In this document: one piece after another, positions 1-7,918 of the stretch
Position numbering within the stretch: position 1 is the first letter of the stretch
Layout: every line of letters starts with the position of its first letter
Source: an uncultured Synergistales bacterium
GTDB lineage: Bacteria > Synergistota > Synergistia > Synergistales > Aminobacteriaceae
Reading direction: 5' to 3'
DNA: 64,000 nt
Assembly (NCBI GenBank): GCA_905234075.1
Contig: CAJOGI010000004.1
Span: forward strand, 124,001 to 188,000
The notes under the pieces: generated by a model
Database searches by the model: none
Seen by the model: the letters and a program-made list of their open reading frames with translations, nothing else
What the model was told of the DNA's origin: nothing
Made by a program: the position numbers and the translations under genes

Positions 1-692
1 ATAAAAAACGTCTTGTTGTTCTTACAGGTGCAGGCATAAGTGCGGAAAGCGGCTTCAAAACTTTCAGGGACTCCGGCGGACTTTGGGAGACTTACAGCGT
101 GGAGGACGTTGCGAGCATTGAAGGCTGGTATCGAAATCCGAAACTTGTTACAGATTTTTATAATGATTTAAGAAAACAGCTTGAGAAGGCTCAGCCGAAT
201 GAAGGCCATAAAATTTTAGCAGAGCTTGAAAAATATTTTGACGTAAGAATAATAACCCAGAACGTAGATAATTTACACGAACGCGCAGGAAGCACGAACG
301 TTTTGCATTTACACGGGCTTTTGACGCAGGCGCGCCCCGTCAACGATGAGAATAAAATCATTGACATCGGCTACAGGGCAATGGCTTATGATGAAAAAAA
401 TTCCGACGGCGAATTAATGCGGCCTCATATTGTGTGGTTCGGCGAAGCTGTCCCGGCTATCACGGAGGCGGCAAGGCTCGTGAGGAGCGCGGATATTTTT
501 GCAGTGATCGGCTCGTCGCTCGTCGTTTATCCTGCGGCCGGGCTTGTTCATGATTTAAGGAGCGGAACGAAATCATTTTTAATTGACCCGGCTGAAGTTC
601 AAGTTCCGGGCTGGCTGAATTTCAGAGTCATTAAAGAAGTCGCATCAAAGGGCACGGCGATAATGAGAGATGAATTATTAAAAGACAGGTAG
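1..692 (+). CDS. Sir2-family NAD-dependent protein deacylase (5' end outside window)
   Basis: The reading frame is open from base 3 and encodes the NAD-binding start of a sirtuin (GAGISAESG, then TFRDSGGLW) before the first in-window start-like codon (GTG at 99), so the true N-terminus lies upstream. TQNVDNLHERAG carries the conserved Gln-Asn-Asp set and the catalytic His is in HLHG; GSSLVVYPAAG completes the NAD fold. Sirtuins remove acyl groups from lysines using NAD+. No cysteine occurs in the visible protein, so the usual four-Cys zinc site is absent; a longer insertion (IIDIGYRAMAYDEKN) followed by RPHIVWFGEAVP replaces it, as in zinc-less bacterial sirtuins. Identity is firm; the acyl preference is not. 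Confidence 0.93.
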   Translation, partial: KKRLVVLTGAGISAESGFKTFRDSGGLWETYSVEDVASIEGWYRNPKLVTDFYNDLRKQLEKAQPNEGHKILAELEKYFDVRIITQNVDNLHERAGSTNVLHLHGLLTQARPVNDENKIIDIGYRAMAYDEKNSDGELMRPHIVWFGEAVPAITEAARLVRSADIFAVIGSSLVVYPAAGLVHDLRSGTKSFLIDPAEVQVPGWLNFRVIKEVASKGTAIMRDELLKDR

Positions 693-709
693 GAGTTAGG
701 AAGTATTCT

Positions 710-2413
710 ATGAATATAATTTATTTTATGAAAAAAATTTTTGCATTATCGTTACCAATTCTTCTTCTTATGACTTCATCGGCATTATCGGAAATTTACT
801 CAAAGGGCGAAGCTCTCGCGGTGTTCCGTATCTCTGAAGGTGAAAGCGTTTCAGCGGCAAGTCTCAATGTATCTGCGGCTGTCGCTGAACTAGATGCCGG
901 CATTTCTGAAACCTACGAGGCTTTGTCGGAAATTGAAGGGAAATTATTTGTTCTTGTCCGTTCGTCAACAAAAACAACTGAACAGCTTATTTCCGAACTT
1001 AAAGCGCGTCCCGATGTAATCACGGCATCGCCGAACTATTACACACAAAGATTAACATTCAGCAGCAGCGAAACAAAAATCCCAAACGATCCAAGCGCGG
1101 ATTTATGCTGGGGACTCAAAGCAATTAAAGCCCCCGAAGTTTGGAGCAGCACAACAGGCAGCACTAATATCTATGCTTGTGTTGTTGATACTGGCATATA
1201 CAAACACCCTGATCTCGAAGCAAATTTAGCATCAGAACTCGGACTGAATACTAAAACTGTGAGCGGTGAATTTGATCTCTATTTCACAAGCTGGGACTCT
1301 GACCTTGTAGGGCACGGAACCCATGTTGCAGGAACAATCGGAGCTGTCGGCAATAACAACATAGGAGTAGCCGGAGTAAACTGGAACGTCGGAATTATTC
1401 CTATCAGAGTTTTTGATAGAGCATATGATTTTGAGAGCATTAACTATGAAATACGAGCAATGAATTACATTGCTAACCTTCTTAAAAAAAATCCGGAAAT
1501 GAAAATTGCTGCCGTCAATTTTTCGTTAGGAGCCGCGCTGCCTGTTACGCCTTCAGAGATGAAAGAAGATGTTTACTATATGGCCTATCAGGCACTTGAC
1601 TCGCTAAACAGAACATTAATAATCGCAGGTGCAGGAAACTCAAGATTTAATATCGGAGTTCCTATGCCGTTTGATGACATGTATGACATATATAATCGAA
1701 ACAAAAAAGGATCATACTTTTATCCTGCTTCGTTCATTGACTTGAATAATTTTATTGTTGTCGGAGCTATCGATTCAGATGACACCGCAGCATATTTCAC
1801 TAACTGGGGGGAGAGCGTTGACATTGCAGCACCCGGAGTAAAAATTCTCAGCACTTACTCACCGCTCTCAGTAACAGCAATAACACCCCCAATGTACGCA
1901 AGTTCAAGCGGCACATCAATGGCAGCACCTCACGTTACGGGGGCTGCAGCTCTTCTTATGTCGGCATTTCCAGATGCAACTCCTGCGCAAATTAAATTAG
2001 CCCTTCTTGAAGGAGCAGACCCGGACAAAAATCCGCTTGTGTATCCGTATGCTTACAATGTGAAAAGAGAGGTCGAAGATCTTATAGATTTTATTGACAT
2101 GAGGATAGAGGCAGGGCAGCTTTCTCCGGCCTCGCGTGATTCTGAAATTGCAAGGGTTACCCGTGTTACTGAAGAGAAATATGCGCCCTACAAAGTTTTT
2201 GACGGTACTGGAAGAGTAAGCAGAACCGGACTTCTTGACGTTAAGGCAGCGTATGACATTCTTTCAAAAGATATTTTTGCAGCAAAAACAAAAAAGACTG
2301 TCGGCGGTTCATCAGGCGGCGGCTGCAATTCAGGCGGAGCGGTTATTATGTTAAGTGTTATAGGGCTTTGGGCTTTTATAAGAGTTAAATTAAAAGAGGA
2401 AAAATTTTTATAA
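710..2413 (+). CDS. Secreted subtilisin-like serine protease (S8) with Synergist-CTERM anchor
   Basis: 567 aa. A signal peptide begins at MKKIFALSLPILLLMTSSA (second Met, base 731, is an equally good start). The S8 catalytic triad is visible: Asp in VVDTGIYKHPDL (about residue 159), His in GHGTHVAGT (about 203), Ser in SSGTSMAAPHV (about 403). The segment between signal and catalytic domain resembles an inhibitor-like propeptide. The C-terminus has the Synergist-CTERM layout: GGSSGGGCNSGG, a hydrophobic stretch (AVIMLSVIGLWAFI) and a basic tail, which is expected to be cleaved and anchored at the cell surface. The last codons and stop lie inside a 30-bp direct repeat. Substrate unknown. Confidence 0.93.
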   Translation: MNIIYFMKKIFALSLPILLLMTSSALSEIYSKGEALAVFRISEGESVSAASLNVSAAVAELDAGISETYEALSEIEGKLFVLVRSSTKTTEQLISELKARPDVITASPNYYTQRLTFSSSETKIPNDPSADLCWGLKAIKAPEVWSSTTGSTNIYACVVDTGIYKHPDLEANLASELGLNTKTVSGEFDLYFTSWDSDLVGHGTHVAGTIGAVGNNNIGVAGVNWNVGIIPIRVFDRAYDFESINYEIRAMNYIANLLKKNPEMKIAAVNFSLGAALPVTPSEMKEDVYYMAYQALDSLNRTLIIAGAGNSRFNIGVPMPFDDMYDIYNRNKKGSYFYPASFIDLNNFIVVGAIDSDDTAAYFTNWGESVDIAAPGVKILSTYSPLSVTAITPPMYASSSGTSMAAPHVTGAAALLMSAFPDATPAQIKLALLEGADPDKNPLVYPYAYNVKREVEDLIDFIDMRIEAGQLSPASRDSEIARVTRVTEEKYAPYKVFDGTGRVSRTGLLDVKAAYDILSKDIFAAKTKKTVGGSSGGGCNSGGAVIMLSVIGLWAFIRVKLKEEKFL

Positions 2414-2426
2414 TGGCATTCAAAAA
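2397..2426 (+). repeat. 30-bp direct repeat, left copy
   Basis: Exact 30-bp match to 2767-2796; weaker similarity extends about 10 bases outward on each side. It spans the end of the protease gene (TAATG stop/start overlap) and the first codons MAFKK of the gene at 2783. The pair flanks the antitoxin gene, as expected if a cassette inserted at the protease/2783 junction and duplicated it. Confidence 0.9.
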
Positions 2427-2463
2427 GCGAAAGAGTTTTTTTAATAAGGAGCAAGACAAATGA
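2413..2463 (+). CDS. 16-codon leader ORF, duplicated 5' end of the 2783 gene
   Basis: ATG at 2413 overlaps the protease stop (TAATG). The ORF begins MAFKK, like the protein at 2783, then diverges and ends at TGA 2461-2463, overlapping the antitoxin ATG at 2460. It looks like the stump of the downstream gene's start left by cassette insertion. It may couple antitoxin translation to the protease; AAGGAG at about 2446 also serves the antitoxin directly. Whether the peptide matters is doubtful. Confidence 0.35.
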   Translation: MAFKKRKSFFNKEQDK

Positions 2464-2720
2464 CAGCTACAACTTTAACAAATGCGCAAAAAAATCTTTT
2501 TCAGCTTGTCGAAAATGTTAATGACGGGTACGCGCCAGTGATAATTGTCAATGAAAATGATGACACTAAAAACGCCGTCTTAATTTCTGAGGAGGAATGG
2601 AACTCGATACAGGAAACTATGTATTTATATTCAATTCCAGGCATGGTTGAGAGTATTCTTGAGGCAAGAAATGAACCTTTGTCTGAATGTAAAACGTACG
2701 ACCCTAACGAGGAGTGGTAA
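2460..2720 (+). CDS. YefM/Phd-type antitoxin (orphan)
   Basis: 86 aa with the family pattern: N-terminal MTATTLTNAQKNLFQLVENVND (DNA-binding half), PVIIVNENDDTKNAVLISEEEWNSIQETMYL in the middle and an acidic toxin-binding tail. Such antitoxins bind a RelE/YoeB-like RNase and repress their own operon. No intact toxin follows: after the stop comes ATGTATCTTGTTTAG, then a short out-of-frame stretch reading VWTHYE, which may be a relic of a YoeB start. The gene sits between two 30-bp direct repeats, so it looks like an inserted module that lost its toxin. Confidence 0.8.
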   Translation: MTATTLTNAQKNLFQLVENVNDGYAPVIIVNENDDTKNAVLISEEEWNSIQETMYLYSIPGMVESILEARNEPLSECKTYDPNEEW

Positions 2721-2766
2721 ATGTATCTTGTTTAGTGTGGACGCATTACGAATAAAAATCTAAAGG

Positions 2767-2796
2767 AGGAAAAATTTTTATAATGGCATTCAAAAA
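2767..2796 (+). repeat. 30-bp direct repeat, right copy
   Basis: Exact copy of 2397-2426. This copy carries the working ribosome-binding site side (AAAGGAGG just upstream) and start codon of the 468-aa gene at 2783, so it is probably the original junction half belonging to that gene. Confidence 0.9.
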
Positions 2797-4189
2797 ATGG
2801 AAAGATGTTCCCGAAGTTCAAGAGGCTTACGGAAAACTTGAAGAATCAGCGCGGAAATATTTTCAGTTAATTTCTTCCGGCACTAACGCAGACAGAGCGG
2901 CGGCTCAAAAAGTCTGGTCCGGCATGTCGGCTTCGTACTGGGAAATAGTTTTTGCCATCGTTGACGCGCAGACGCAGAGATCTCCGGCTAGATTAATTTT
3001 TGATGCCGAAGAGAAATTATTTATAGATTTAGGCTGCGTGCCGGGCGTGCTGTCTCTCAGCAAAACTTTTGACGTTAAAAAATATTTTGAGACAAAATGC
3101 GCTCCAGATATTTTCCCCGTCATGACGTTCTCTGATTATATTGCTGAATGTTGGGCAATGATTACCGGCAATCCCATTCCCGACCCTGCTATAGGCATGT
3201 CGCTAAATGACAGAATAGCCGGACTGAATGAAATGCTAGTGAAAGCTCAGGACGAACGCAACGAATTTTTCAAAAAAATTGCCTCCGCTTATCCCTCAAA
3301 AATCAACGTCAAGCAGACACTCGACATCATGAACGAATTTTTAATTCCGGCAATGAAAGTCATTATGCGCGTGCCTGAATACCGCGAGGGCGACGAAGCA
3401 ACGAGGCAAAAATTAGCACAGCAAAGAAAAGCATATCTCGACGCAGAAAAAAGTATGCTGTTAATGGTCTCGTCGGCAAATAAAAATGAAGAAAAGCCGC
3501 TTCCGCTCCCTCAAATTGAAAAATTTACGGCTATGCACGAAAAGACAAGGATCATTGCGAAAAAAATTTTATATTCGCAGATTGACGCGGTGAAAATTGC
3601 AAGACGCTCTAAAAAAATCACGGAGAGCTGCGCGGAAATGTCCCCTCAGATGAGGCGCGGCGAATTGAAAGCAATGCTGGCCAAGAAGCGCGAATATTTG
3701 ACGGTTCCGGCGAAAAACGCCCGATGTGATACGTCGCTTTTATGCCAGCCGGACTCAACGCCGATTGACTACGCTAAAGACTATGAAATTTTCCGCGAAT
3801 TTAATTCAGGCGACATGGACATGTTCAACGTGCCTAGAGTAAGAATGTACGGAATACCGCGAATTATTTTCGTGCCCGGTCAGGGCTTAGGGACTTATGA
3901 CTGGTCAGACCATACGCTTTTAATGCCTGCGTTCCCCGTCGGCGGAGAAGATAAGGCCGTCAGTTACGCGCTTGGTACTTTCAGATGGGACAGCGACGAG
4001 GACAGAAAATTAAAAACTCCCTACGAGGGCATCAAAGAAAACAAGAAAAAATCTCTGCTCGCTATGGCTGCTTCCTTCTATAAAGATTATTCGGTCTGGA
4101 TGACAAAAGAGAAACGGGGCTACAGGCTCCTGCCGCGTGAGACGCATAAAGTTTTCATTCAGATGTTCACGCAAAAGCCGGAAGAATAA
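2783..4189 (+). CDS. Conserved-looking cytoplasmic protein of unknown function
   Basis: 468 aa, not recognised. There is no signal peptide and no obvious membrane segment. The middle (about residues 190-330) is rich in charged and helical sequence, with a Lys/Arg-rich stretch around KIARRSKKITES. The C-terminal third has aromatic-rich blocks (YGIPRIIFVPGQGLGTYDWSDHTLLMPAFPVGGED, shown here as overlapping landmarks near residues 360-395) that look like a folded domain. The start at 2783 follows AAAGGAGG with good spacing. Before the antitoxin insertion it probably overlapped the protease stop as TAATG, which suggests it was co-translated with the surface protease. Function cannot be assigned from sequence. 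Confidence 0.75.
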   Translation: MAFKKWKDVPEVQEAYGKLEESARKYFQLISSGTNADRAAAQKVWSGMSASYWEIVFAIVDAQTQRSPARLIFDAEEKLFIDLGCVPGVLSLSKTFDVKKYFETKCAPDIFPVMTFSDYIAECWAMITGNPIPDPAIGMSLNDRIAGLNEMLVKAQDERNEFFKKIASAYPSKINVKQTLDIMNEFLIPAMKVIMRVPEYREGDEATRQKLAQQRKAYLDAEKSMLLMVSSANKNEEKPLPLPQIEKFTAMHEKTRIIAKKILYSQIDAVKIARRSKKITESCAEMSPQMRRGELKAMLAKKREYLTVPAKNARCDTSLLCQPDSTPIDYAKDYEIFREFNSGDMDMFNVPRVRMYGIPRIIFVPGQGLGTYDWSDHTLLMPAFPVGGEDKAVSYALGTFRWDSDEDRKLKTPYEGIKENKKKSLLAMAASFYKDYSVWMTKEKRGYRLLPRETHKVFIQMFTQKPEE

Positions 4190-4210
4190 TTTTTTATTTT
4201 AAGAAAAAAA

Positions 4211-5146
4211 ATGCCGATTAATATTCCCGGCGATTTGCCGGCGGTCAACGTTCTCGAACGTGAAAATATTTTTGTAATGACACAAAGACGGGCAATGTCT
4301 CAGGATATACGCCCGTTAAGAATTTTAATTTTGAACTTAATGCCCACGAAGATTACAACTGAAACTCAATTAGCACGGCTTCTGGGCAACACTCCTCTTC
4401 AAGTTGAAATAGATTTGCTGACAATGCGCGGAAGAGTTCCTAAGCATACGCCTATTGAACACATGCTCGCGTTCTATAAAACTTTCGACAGCGTTCAAGA
4501 TGATTACTTCGACGGAATGATTATCACGGGCGCGCCCGTTGAACAACTGCCCTTTGAAGAAGTAGCGTACTGGCCGGAGCTATGCGAGATAATGGAATGG
4601 AGCAAGAGCCACGTTCACAGCACCTTTCATATTTGCTGGGGAGCGCAGGCCGGGCTCTATTATCATTACGGCGTACCTAAAATTCATCTCCCTCAAAAAT
4701 TATTCGGGGTCTTCAGACACAGAGTTACTCACAAGGGCTCAATTTTATTTCGAGGCTCCGATGATGTCTTCATGGTTCCGCACTCGCGGCACACTACCAT
4801 AATGAAACGCGACGTTAAAAAAGTTCCTGCGCTGAAAATTTTAGCTGAGAGCGACGAGGCAGGAGTTTATGTTATATCTACGAACGAGGGCAGGCAAATT
4901 TTTGTTCTCGGCCATTCAGAATACGACCCGGAGACTTTAGCTCTTGAATACTGGCGCGACAAAAAAGCGGGCCTGCCTATACAAGTTCCGAAGAATTATT
5001 TTCCTGATGACGACGACTCTAAACAGCCCGTCTGCACGTGGCGGTCAAGCGCAAATTTATTATATTCAAACTGGCTGAATTATTTTGTATATCAGCAAAC
5101 ACCCTATGACGCAAGAAACATTAAAGAGTTAGGAATTAGGAGTTAG
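4211..5146 (+). CDS. metA: Homoserine O-acyltransferase (MetA), predicted acetyl-CoA type
   Basis: 311 aa, usual length for MetA. It activates L-homoserine for methionine synthesis. Catalytic residues sit at the expected numbers: Lys47, Cys142 ([12 protein letters not shown]), His235 and Glu237 (GHSEYDPE). Position 111 is Glu ([14 protein letters not shown]); in this family Glu at 111 goes with acetyl-CoA and Gly with succinyl-CoA, so homoserine O-acetyltransferase is the better call. The gene lies 21 bp after the unknown 468-aa gene with only a weak A-rich leader. The last residues (KELGIRS) and stop are encoded by a TAGGAGTTAGG-type repeat. Confidence 0.95.
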   Translation: MPINIPGDLPAVNVLERENIFVMTQRRAMSQDIRPLRILILNLMPTKITTETQLARLLGNTPLQVEIDLLTMRGRVPKHTPIEHMLAFYKTFDSVQDDYFDGMIITGAPVEQLPFEEVAYWPELCEIMEWSKSHVHSTFHICWGAQAGLYYHYGVPKIHLPQKLFGVFRHRVTHKGSILFRGSDDVFMVPHSRHTTIMKRDVKKVPALKILAESDEAGVYVISTNEGRQIFVLGHSEYDPETLALEYWRDKKAGLPIQVPKNYFPDDDDSKQPVCTWRSSANLLYSNWLNYFVYQQTPYDARNIKELGIRS

Positions 5147-5149
5147 AAG
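5125..5149 (+). repeat. AGGAGTTAGGA-type short repeat
   Basis: AGAGTTAGGAATTAGGAGTT followed by AGAAG. It encodes the C-terminus and stop of MetA and supplies the AGGAG ribosome-binding site for the next gene. Related copies lie at 690-701, 11432-11470, 57391-57416, 60594-60640, 61530-61566 and 62930-62944. Confidence 0.75.
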
Positions 5150-5151
5150 TT

Positions 5152-6096
5152 ATGAATTTAGATTTTTTTACAGTTGCCTCAAATTTAATCAGCCTGTTCG
5201 CAATAATTGCCGTCGGGTACGCCGCTCTGCGGTCGGGTATTCTTGACGATAATGCCTCTCATGTTTTCTCCGCGTTCTTAATGAAAATAACTTTGCCGTG
5301 TACAATTTTTCTCTCATTAGCGCAAAGAGAATACGACCCTAAATTTATTCATGACGGCATAATAATAATAATCGCAGGGATTATTGTTTTTAGTTTTTTG
5401 CTTTATGCGTCAAGATACGTTTCAGCTTTTTTGAAAGTTCCGCAGAATTGTCGCGGAGTTTGGGCTTTTACTGCGGCGTTTTCAAATTCCGGCTTCATGG
5501 GCTTCCCGATTGCCCTTGCTTTATTCGGCACTGAGGGTCTTGCGCTCGCAGTCATGCTCAATATATCTTTTAACATTACTATATACACTATCGGAGCAAT
5601 GGAAATTATTAGGGACAATCCGGCTCATGACGGTCAGAAGATGGACATGAAAGCAATAATTTTCAGCGGAATAAATATTTCTACACTGTTAAGTTTAATA
5701 TTTTATTTCGGGCGCATTAATATTCCCAGCGTCATAGCAACGCCGATGATTTATCTTTCAAACATAACTACTCCGATCTCAATGATAATAATCGGAATGG
5801 CCTTAGCCCGGACAAAGGGCTCGGAAATTTTTAGAAATATTCATGCGTGGACTAATACATTATTCAGCTTGATTATTTACCCGGCAATGCTTTGCCTTTT
5901 ACTAAAAATTTTTCCTTTGAGCGAAAATCCCCTAGTATCTGCCGTTTTAATTTTAATTATCGCCATGCCTTCAGCAAGTGTTACGGCTGTAATCTGCGAA
6001 CTTTATCATGGAAATATAAATTTCGCGGCAAAAGTCATGTTCCTTCAAAATTTATTTTCAGTACTTACAATTCCGTTTATCTGTATGTTAATTTAA
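5152..6096 (+). CDS. AEC-family (auxin efflux carrier type) transporter
   Basis: 314 aa with about ten hydrophobic segments spread over the whole length, from FTVASNLISLFAIIAVGYAALRSG at the N-terminus to the last helix at PFICMLI. AFSNSGFMGFPIALALFG is the typical central motif of the family, and MPSASVTAVICELY the typical one near the end. AEC carriers export organic acids or amino-acid-like anions (for example malate). It starts 5 bp after metA, with the repeat-derived AGGAG as ribosome-binding site, so the two are probably co-transcribed. Substrate not predictable. Confidence 0.88.
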   Translation: MNLDFFTVASNLISLFAIIAVGYAALRSGILDDNASHVFSAFLMKITLPCTIFLSLAQREYDPKFIHDGIIIIIAGIIVFSFLLYASRYVSAFLKVPQNCRGVWAFTAAFSNSGFMGFPIALALFGTEGLALAVMLNISFNITIYTIGAMEIIRDNPAHDGQKMDMKAIIFSGINISTLLSLIFYFGRINIPSVIATPMIYLSNITTPISMIIIGMALARTKGSEIFRNIHAWTNTLFSLIIYPAMLCLLLKIFPLSENPLVSAVLILIIAMPSASVTAVICELYHGNINFAAKVMFLQNLFSVLTIPFICMLI

Positions 6097-6112
6097 TTTT
6101 AAGTAAGCACTT

Positions 6113-6247
6113 AAAAATCACGGCTCAAAATTTTTAGAGAGCCTTCTAAAAAATTTGCGATTCTATTTTTTTTAATTCCTTCGCAAAATTTTATGTGCTA
6201 TGAAAAATTTTAAGATTTTTGTAAGTGTAAAAGTAGTTGCAAAAAAA
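6113..6247 (+). repeat. Dispersed intergenic repeat, copy A
   Basis: About 135 bp in the convergent gap between the AEC gene and hpt. Order: AAAATCACGGC, AAAATTTTT, GATTCTATTTTTTTTAATT, CGCAAAATTTTATG, then GTAAGTGTAAAAGTAGTTGC and an A-run. It matches 14191-14299 (reverse), 24331-24443 and 56591-56726. Its terminal A-run serves as the U-run of the hpt terminator on the minus strand. Confidence 0.8.
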
Positions 6248-6271
6248 CAGCTCCGGGATTTTCCGAAGCTG
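6241..6271 (-). terminator. Intrinsic terminator of hpt
   Basis: Read on the minus strand: stem CAGCTTCGG / CCGGAGCTG with a short loop, followed by seven U. It lies 44 bp past the hpt stop. Confidence 0.85.
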
Positions 6272-6314
6272 TCACGCGTTTATTATATCACAGGTGTTTT
6301 TTATCACGAGAAAA

Positions 6315-6851
6315 TTATTCTTCAACGACGTATTTAATATCTTTAAGGTGCCTCCACCTGCCTGCGTAGTCAAGCCCGTAGCCGACGACAAATTTATCAG
6401 GTATTCTGAAACCGCAGTAGTCAACTTTAACTTCAGTCTTGCGGCGTTCGTACTTGTCAAGAAGCACGCATACCTTCAGGCTTGCAGGATTTCTCCCTTT
6501 GAGCAGTTCCGTCAGGTGTGCCAGCGTCAGGCCGGAGTCTACGATATCCTCGACAACGATAACATTCTTGCCCTCGATATTTGTCTTGAGGTCATGAAAA
6601 ATTCTCACGACACCGCTGCTTTCCGTGCTGTCCCCGTATGAAGCTACGGACATAAAATCCACTCTGACATCTAAATCTTCCGGCATCTCTCTGACTAAGT
6701 CAGTCAGAAAAAACGATGCACCGGTCAATATTCCGACAACTACGAGACTTTTGTCGCGCCCGTTGTCCTTTGCGATTTCGTCGGCCATTTCTTTAACTCG
6801 CCGTGCTATTGTGTCGCGTGAAATTATTACTTCTCCTAACTTATAAGCCAA
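6315..6851 (-). CDS. hpt: Hypoxanthine phosphoribosyltransferase
   Basis: 178 aa, normal length. Purine salvage: hypoxanthine (and guanine) plus PRPP to IMP/GMP. The PRPP-binding motif VIVVEDIVDSGLTL is complete, DFMSVASYGDSTESSG carries the flexible loop, and KFVVGYGLDYAGRWRHL the purine-binding C-terminus. The start is TTG at 6851 behind GGAGG; no better ATG exists. It lies 56 bp downstream of the YedF-like gene on the same strand and ends at an intrinsic terminator. Confidence 0.95.
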   Translation of the reverse strand: MAYKLGEVIISRDTIARRVKEMADEIAKDNGRDKSLVVVGILTGASFFLTDLVREMPEDLDVRVDFMSVASYGDSTESSGVVRIFHDLKTNIEGKNVIVVEDIVDSGLTLAHLTELLKGRNPASLKVCVLLDKYERRKTEVKVDYCGFRIPDKFVVGYGLDYAGRWRHLKDIKYVVEE

Positions 6852-6907
6852 GAAAATTACCTCCAGTTAAAATTCATATTTGCGGCTGAAATTTTCACCG
6901 CCCATAA

Positions 6908-7600
6908 TTATAAACTTATTACTTTCTCACAGGAAAAAATTTCTTCAAAAATTTCGCTCATGTCAACAAGATTTCCGGCCCCTACAGTTTCCGTTATTCC
7001 CATAAAATCGGCGCATGACTCGGAAATTAAAATTTTGACTCCGGCGGCCTCAAGTTCTTTCAGGCAGTCGCAGGCGGATGAATTATACACGGCCAAGTTT
7101 ACAGCTCCGTTCATCAGGCCGAGAACTTCCGGCTTTATTTTTGAATTAACGAGGGACATTAAAATTTTCTTCATAAAAATATTTTTATATTTTCCCGGCC
7201 TGCACGAAATTAAAACGCCAGTTGAATGTTTTATTTTTATATTTATCTCTTTGTTGATGTTTTTGTTAATGTTAATCTCTTTAGGGCTTGAAACTTTTTC
7301 CGGCTGCTGCGTCTGTGCTGAGACAGTTGCGGCAGCTTCGACAATAGGAGCCGATTCAGCTACGGCAATTTCTTTTTCTTCAGTCTTACTCTTACGGGAG
7401 GTCATTAAATATAAATTTCCGTCGTTGTCTTCCAAAATAAAATCAGAAAATCCGAGAGGCTCAAGAAATTTTCTGATCTCTTCAACCTGTATCGGGCCGT
7501 CAATTAAAATTTTTAACTCGCTTTCATTGTCCTTGAGAGAACCGCGAAAAAAATTCACGAGCTCTGCTCCATGTCTGCCGAGTGCGTTTAACGTAAGCAT
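6908..7600 (-). CDS. yedF: YedF-like, DsrE-fold protein (selenium metabolism family)
   Basis: 230 aa. The C-terminal half (about 125-225) matches the DsrE-like domain of YedF: GVLISCRPGKYKNIFMKKIL, VLGLMNGAVNLAVYNSSACDCLKELEAAGVKILISESC and GNLVDMSEIFEEI. The N-terminal half has the size of a TusA-like domain but lacks the usual CPxP motif (LNALGRHGAELVNFF). A low-complexity linker (INKNINKEINIKIK) joins them. In other anaerobes this family sits with selenium genes and is thought to handle selenium or sulfur; its biochemical role is not settled. The selenium link fits grdC/grdD and DUF3343 8 kb away. Confidence 0.72.
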   Translation of the reverse strand: MLTLNALGRHGAELVNFFRGSLKDNESELKILIDGPIQVEEIRKFLEPLGFSDFILEDNDGNLYLMTSRKSKTEEKEIAVAESAPIVEAAATVSAQTQQPEKVSSPKEININKNINKEINIKIKHSTGVLISCRPGKYKNIFMKKILMSLVNSKIKPEVLGLMNGAVNLAVYNSSACDCLKELEAAGVKILISESCADFMGITETVGAGNLVDMSEIFEEIFSCEKVISL

Positions 7601-7661
7601 TATAAAATTTCACCGCCTTTAATTTTTTTGCCGTAATTATAACCCTCTTGAGATAAAAAAT

Positions 7662-7689
7662 TTGACTTTTTTAATTAAACTGATAAAAT
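7662..7689 (+). promoter_or_regulatory. Sigma-70 promoter of tRNA-Gln
   Basis: TTGACT at 7662, 16-bp spacer, TAAAAT at 7684-7689, in the right place about 44 bp before the tRNA. Confidence 0.6.
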
Positions 7690-7732
7690 TCTCTGGTACT
7701 CGAGAGAGAGCAAGAAAAAAATAATGACCTCT

Positions 7733-7806
7733 TGGGGAATGGTGCAACGGCAGCACGCCTGACTCTGGATCAGGTAATCGGGGTTCGAATCCCTGTTCCC
7801 CAGCCA
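7733..7806 (+). tRNA. tRNA-Gln (CTG)
   Basis: Acceptor TGGGGAA pairs with TTCCCCA, discriminator G, encoded CCA. Anticodon stem CCTGA/TCAGG encloses loop CTCTGGA with anticodon CTG at 7765-7767; the T arm has GGTTCGAATCC. An intrinsic terminator follows at 7838. Confidence 0.97.
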
Positions 7807-7837
7807 AAAAAATTTTTAGAAGACGGAAGAAATTAAT

Positions 7838-7875
7838 CCCCTGTTCAGAATATATACGCTGGACAGGGTTTTTTT
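7838..7875 (+). terminator. Intrinsic terminator after tRNA-Gln
   Basis: CCCTGTTCAG and CTGGACAGGG arms separated by 10 bases, then seven T. It ends the tRNA transcript before the symporter gene. Confidence 0.88.
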
Positions 7876-7918
7876 GTAGTTATGTCTCAAAAATAATTTA
7901 GGAAGGAAAAAATTTTTT

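Noticed and set aside
4190-4210. Possible SAM or T-box riboswitch before metA
   Set aside because: Only 21 bp separate metA from the previous gene, too short for either.
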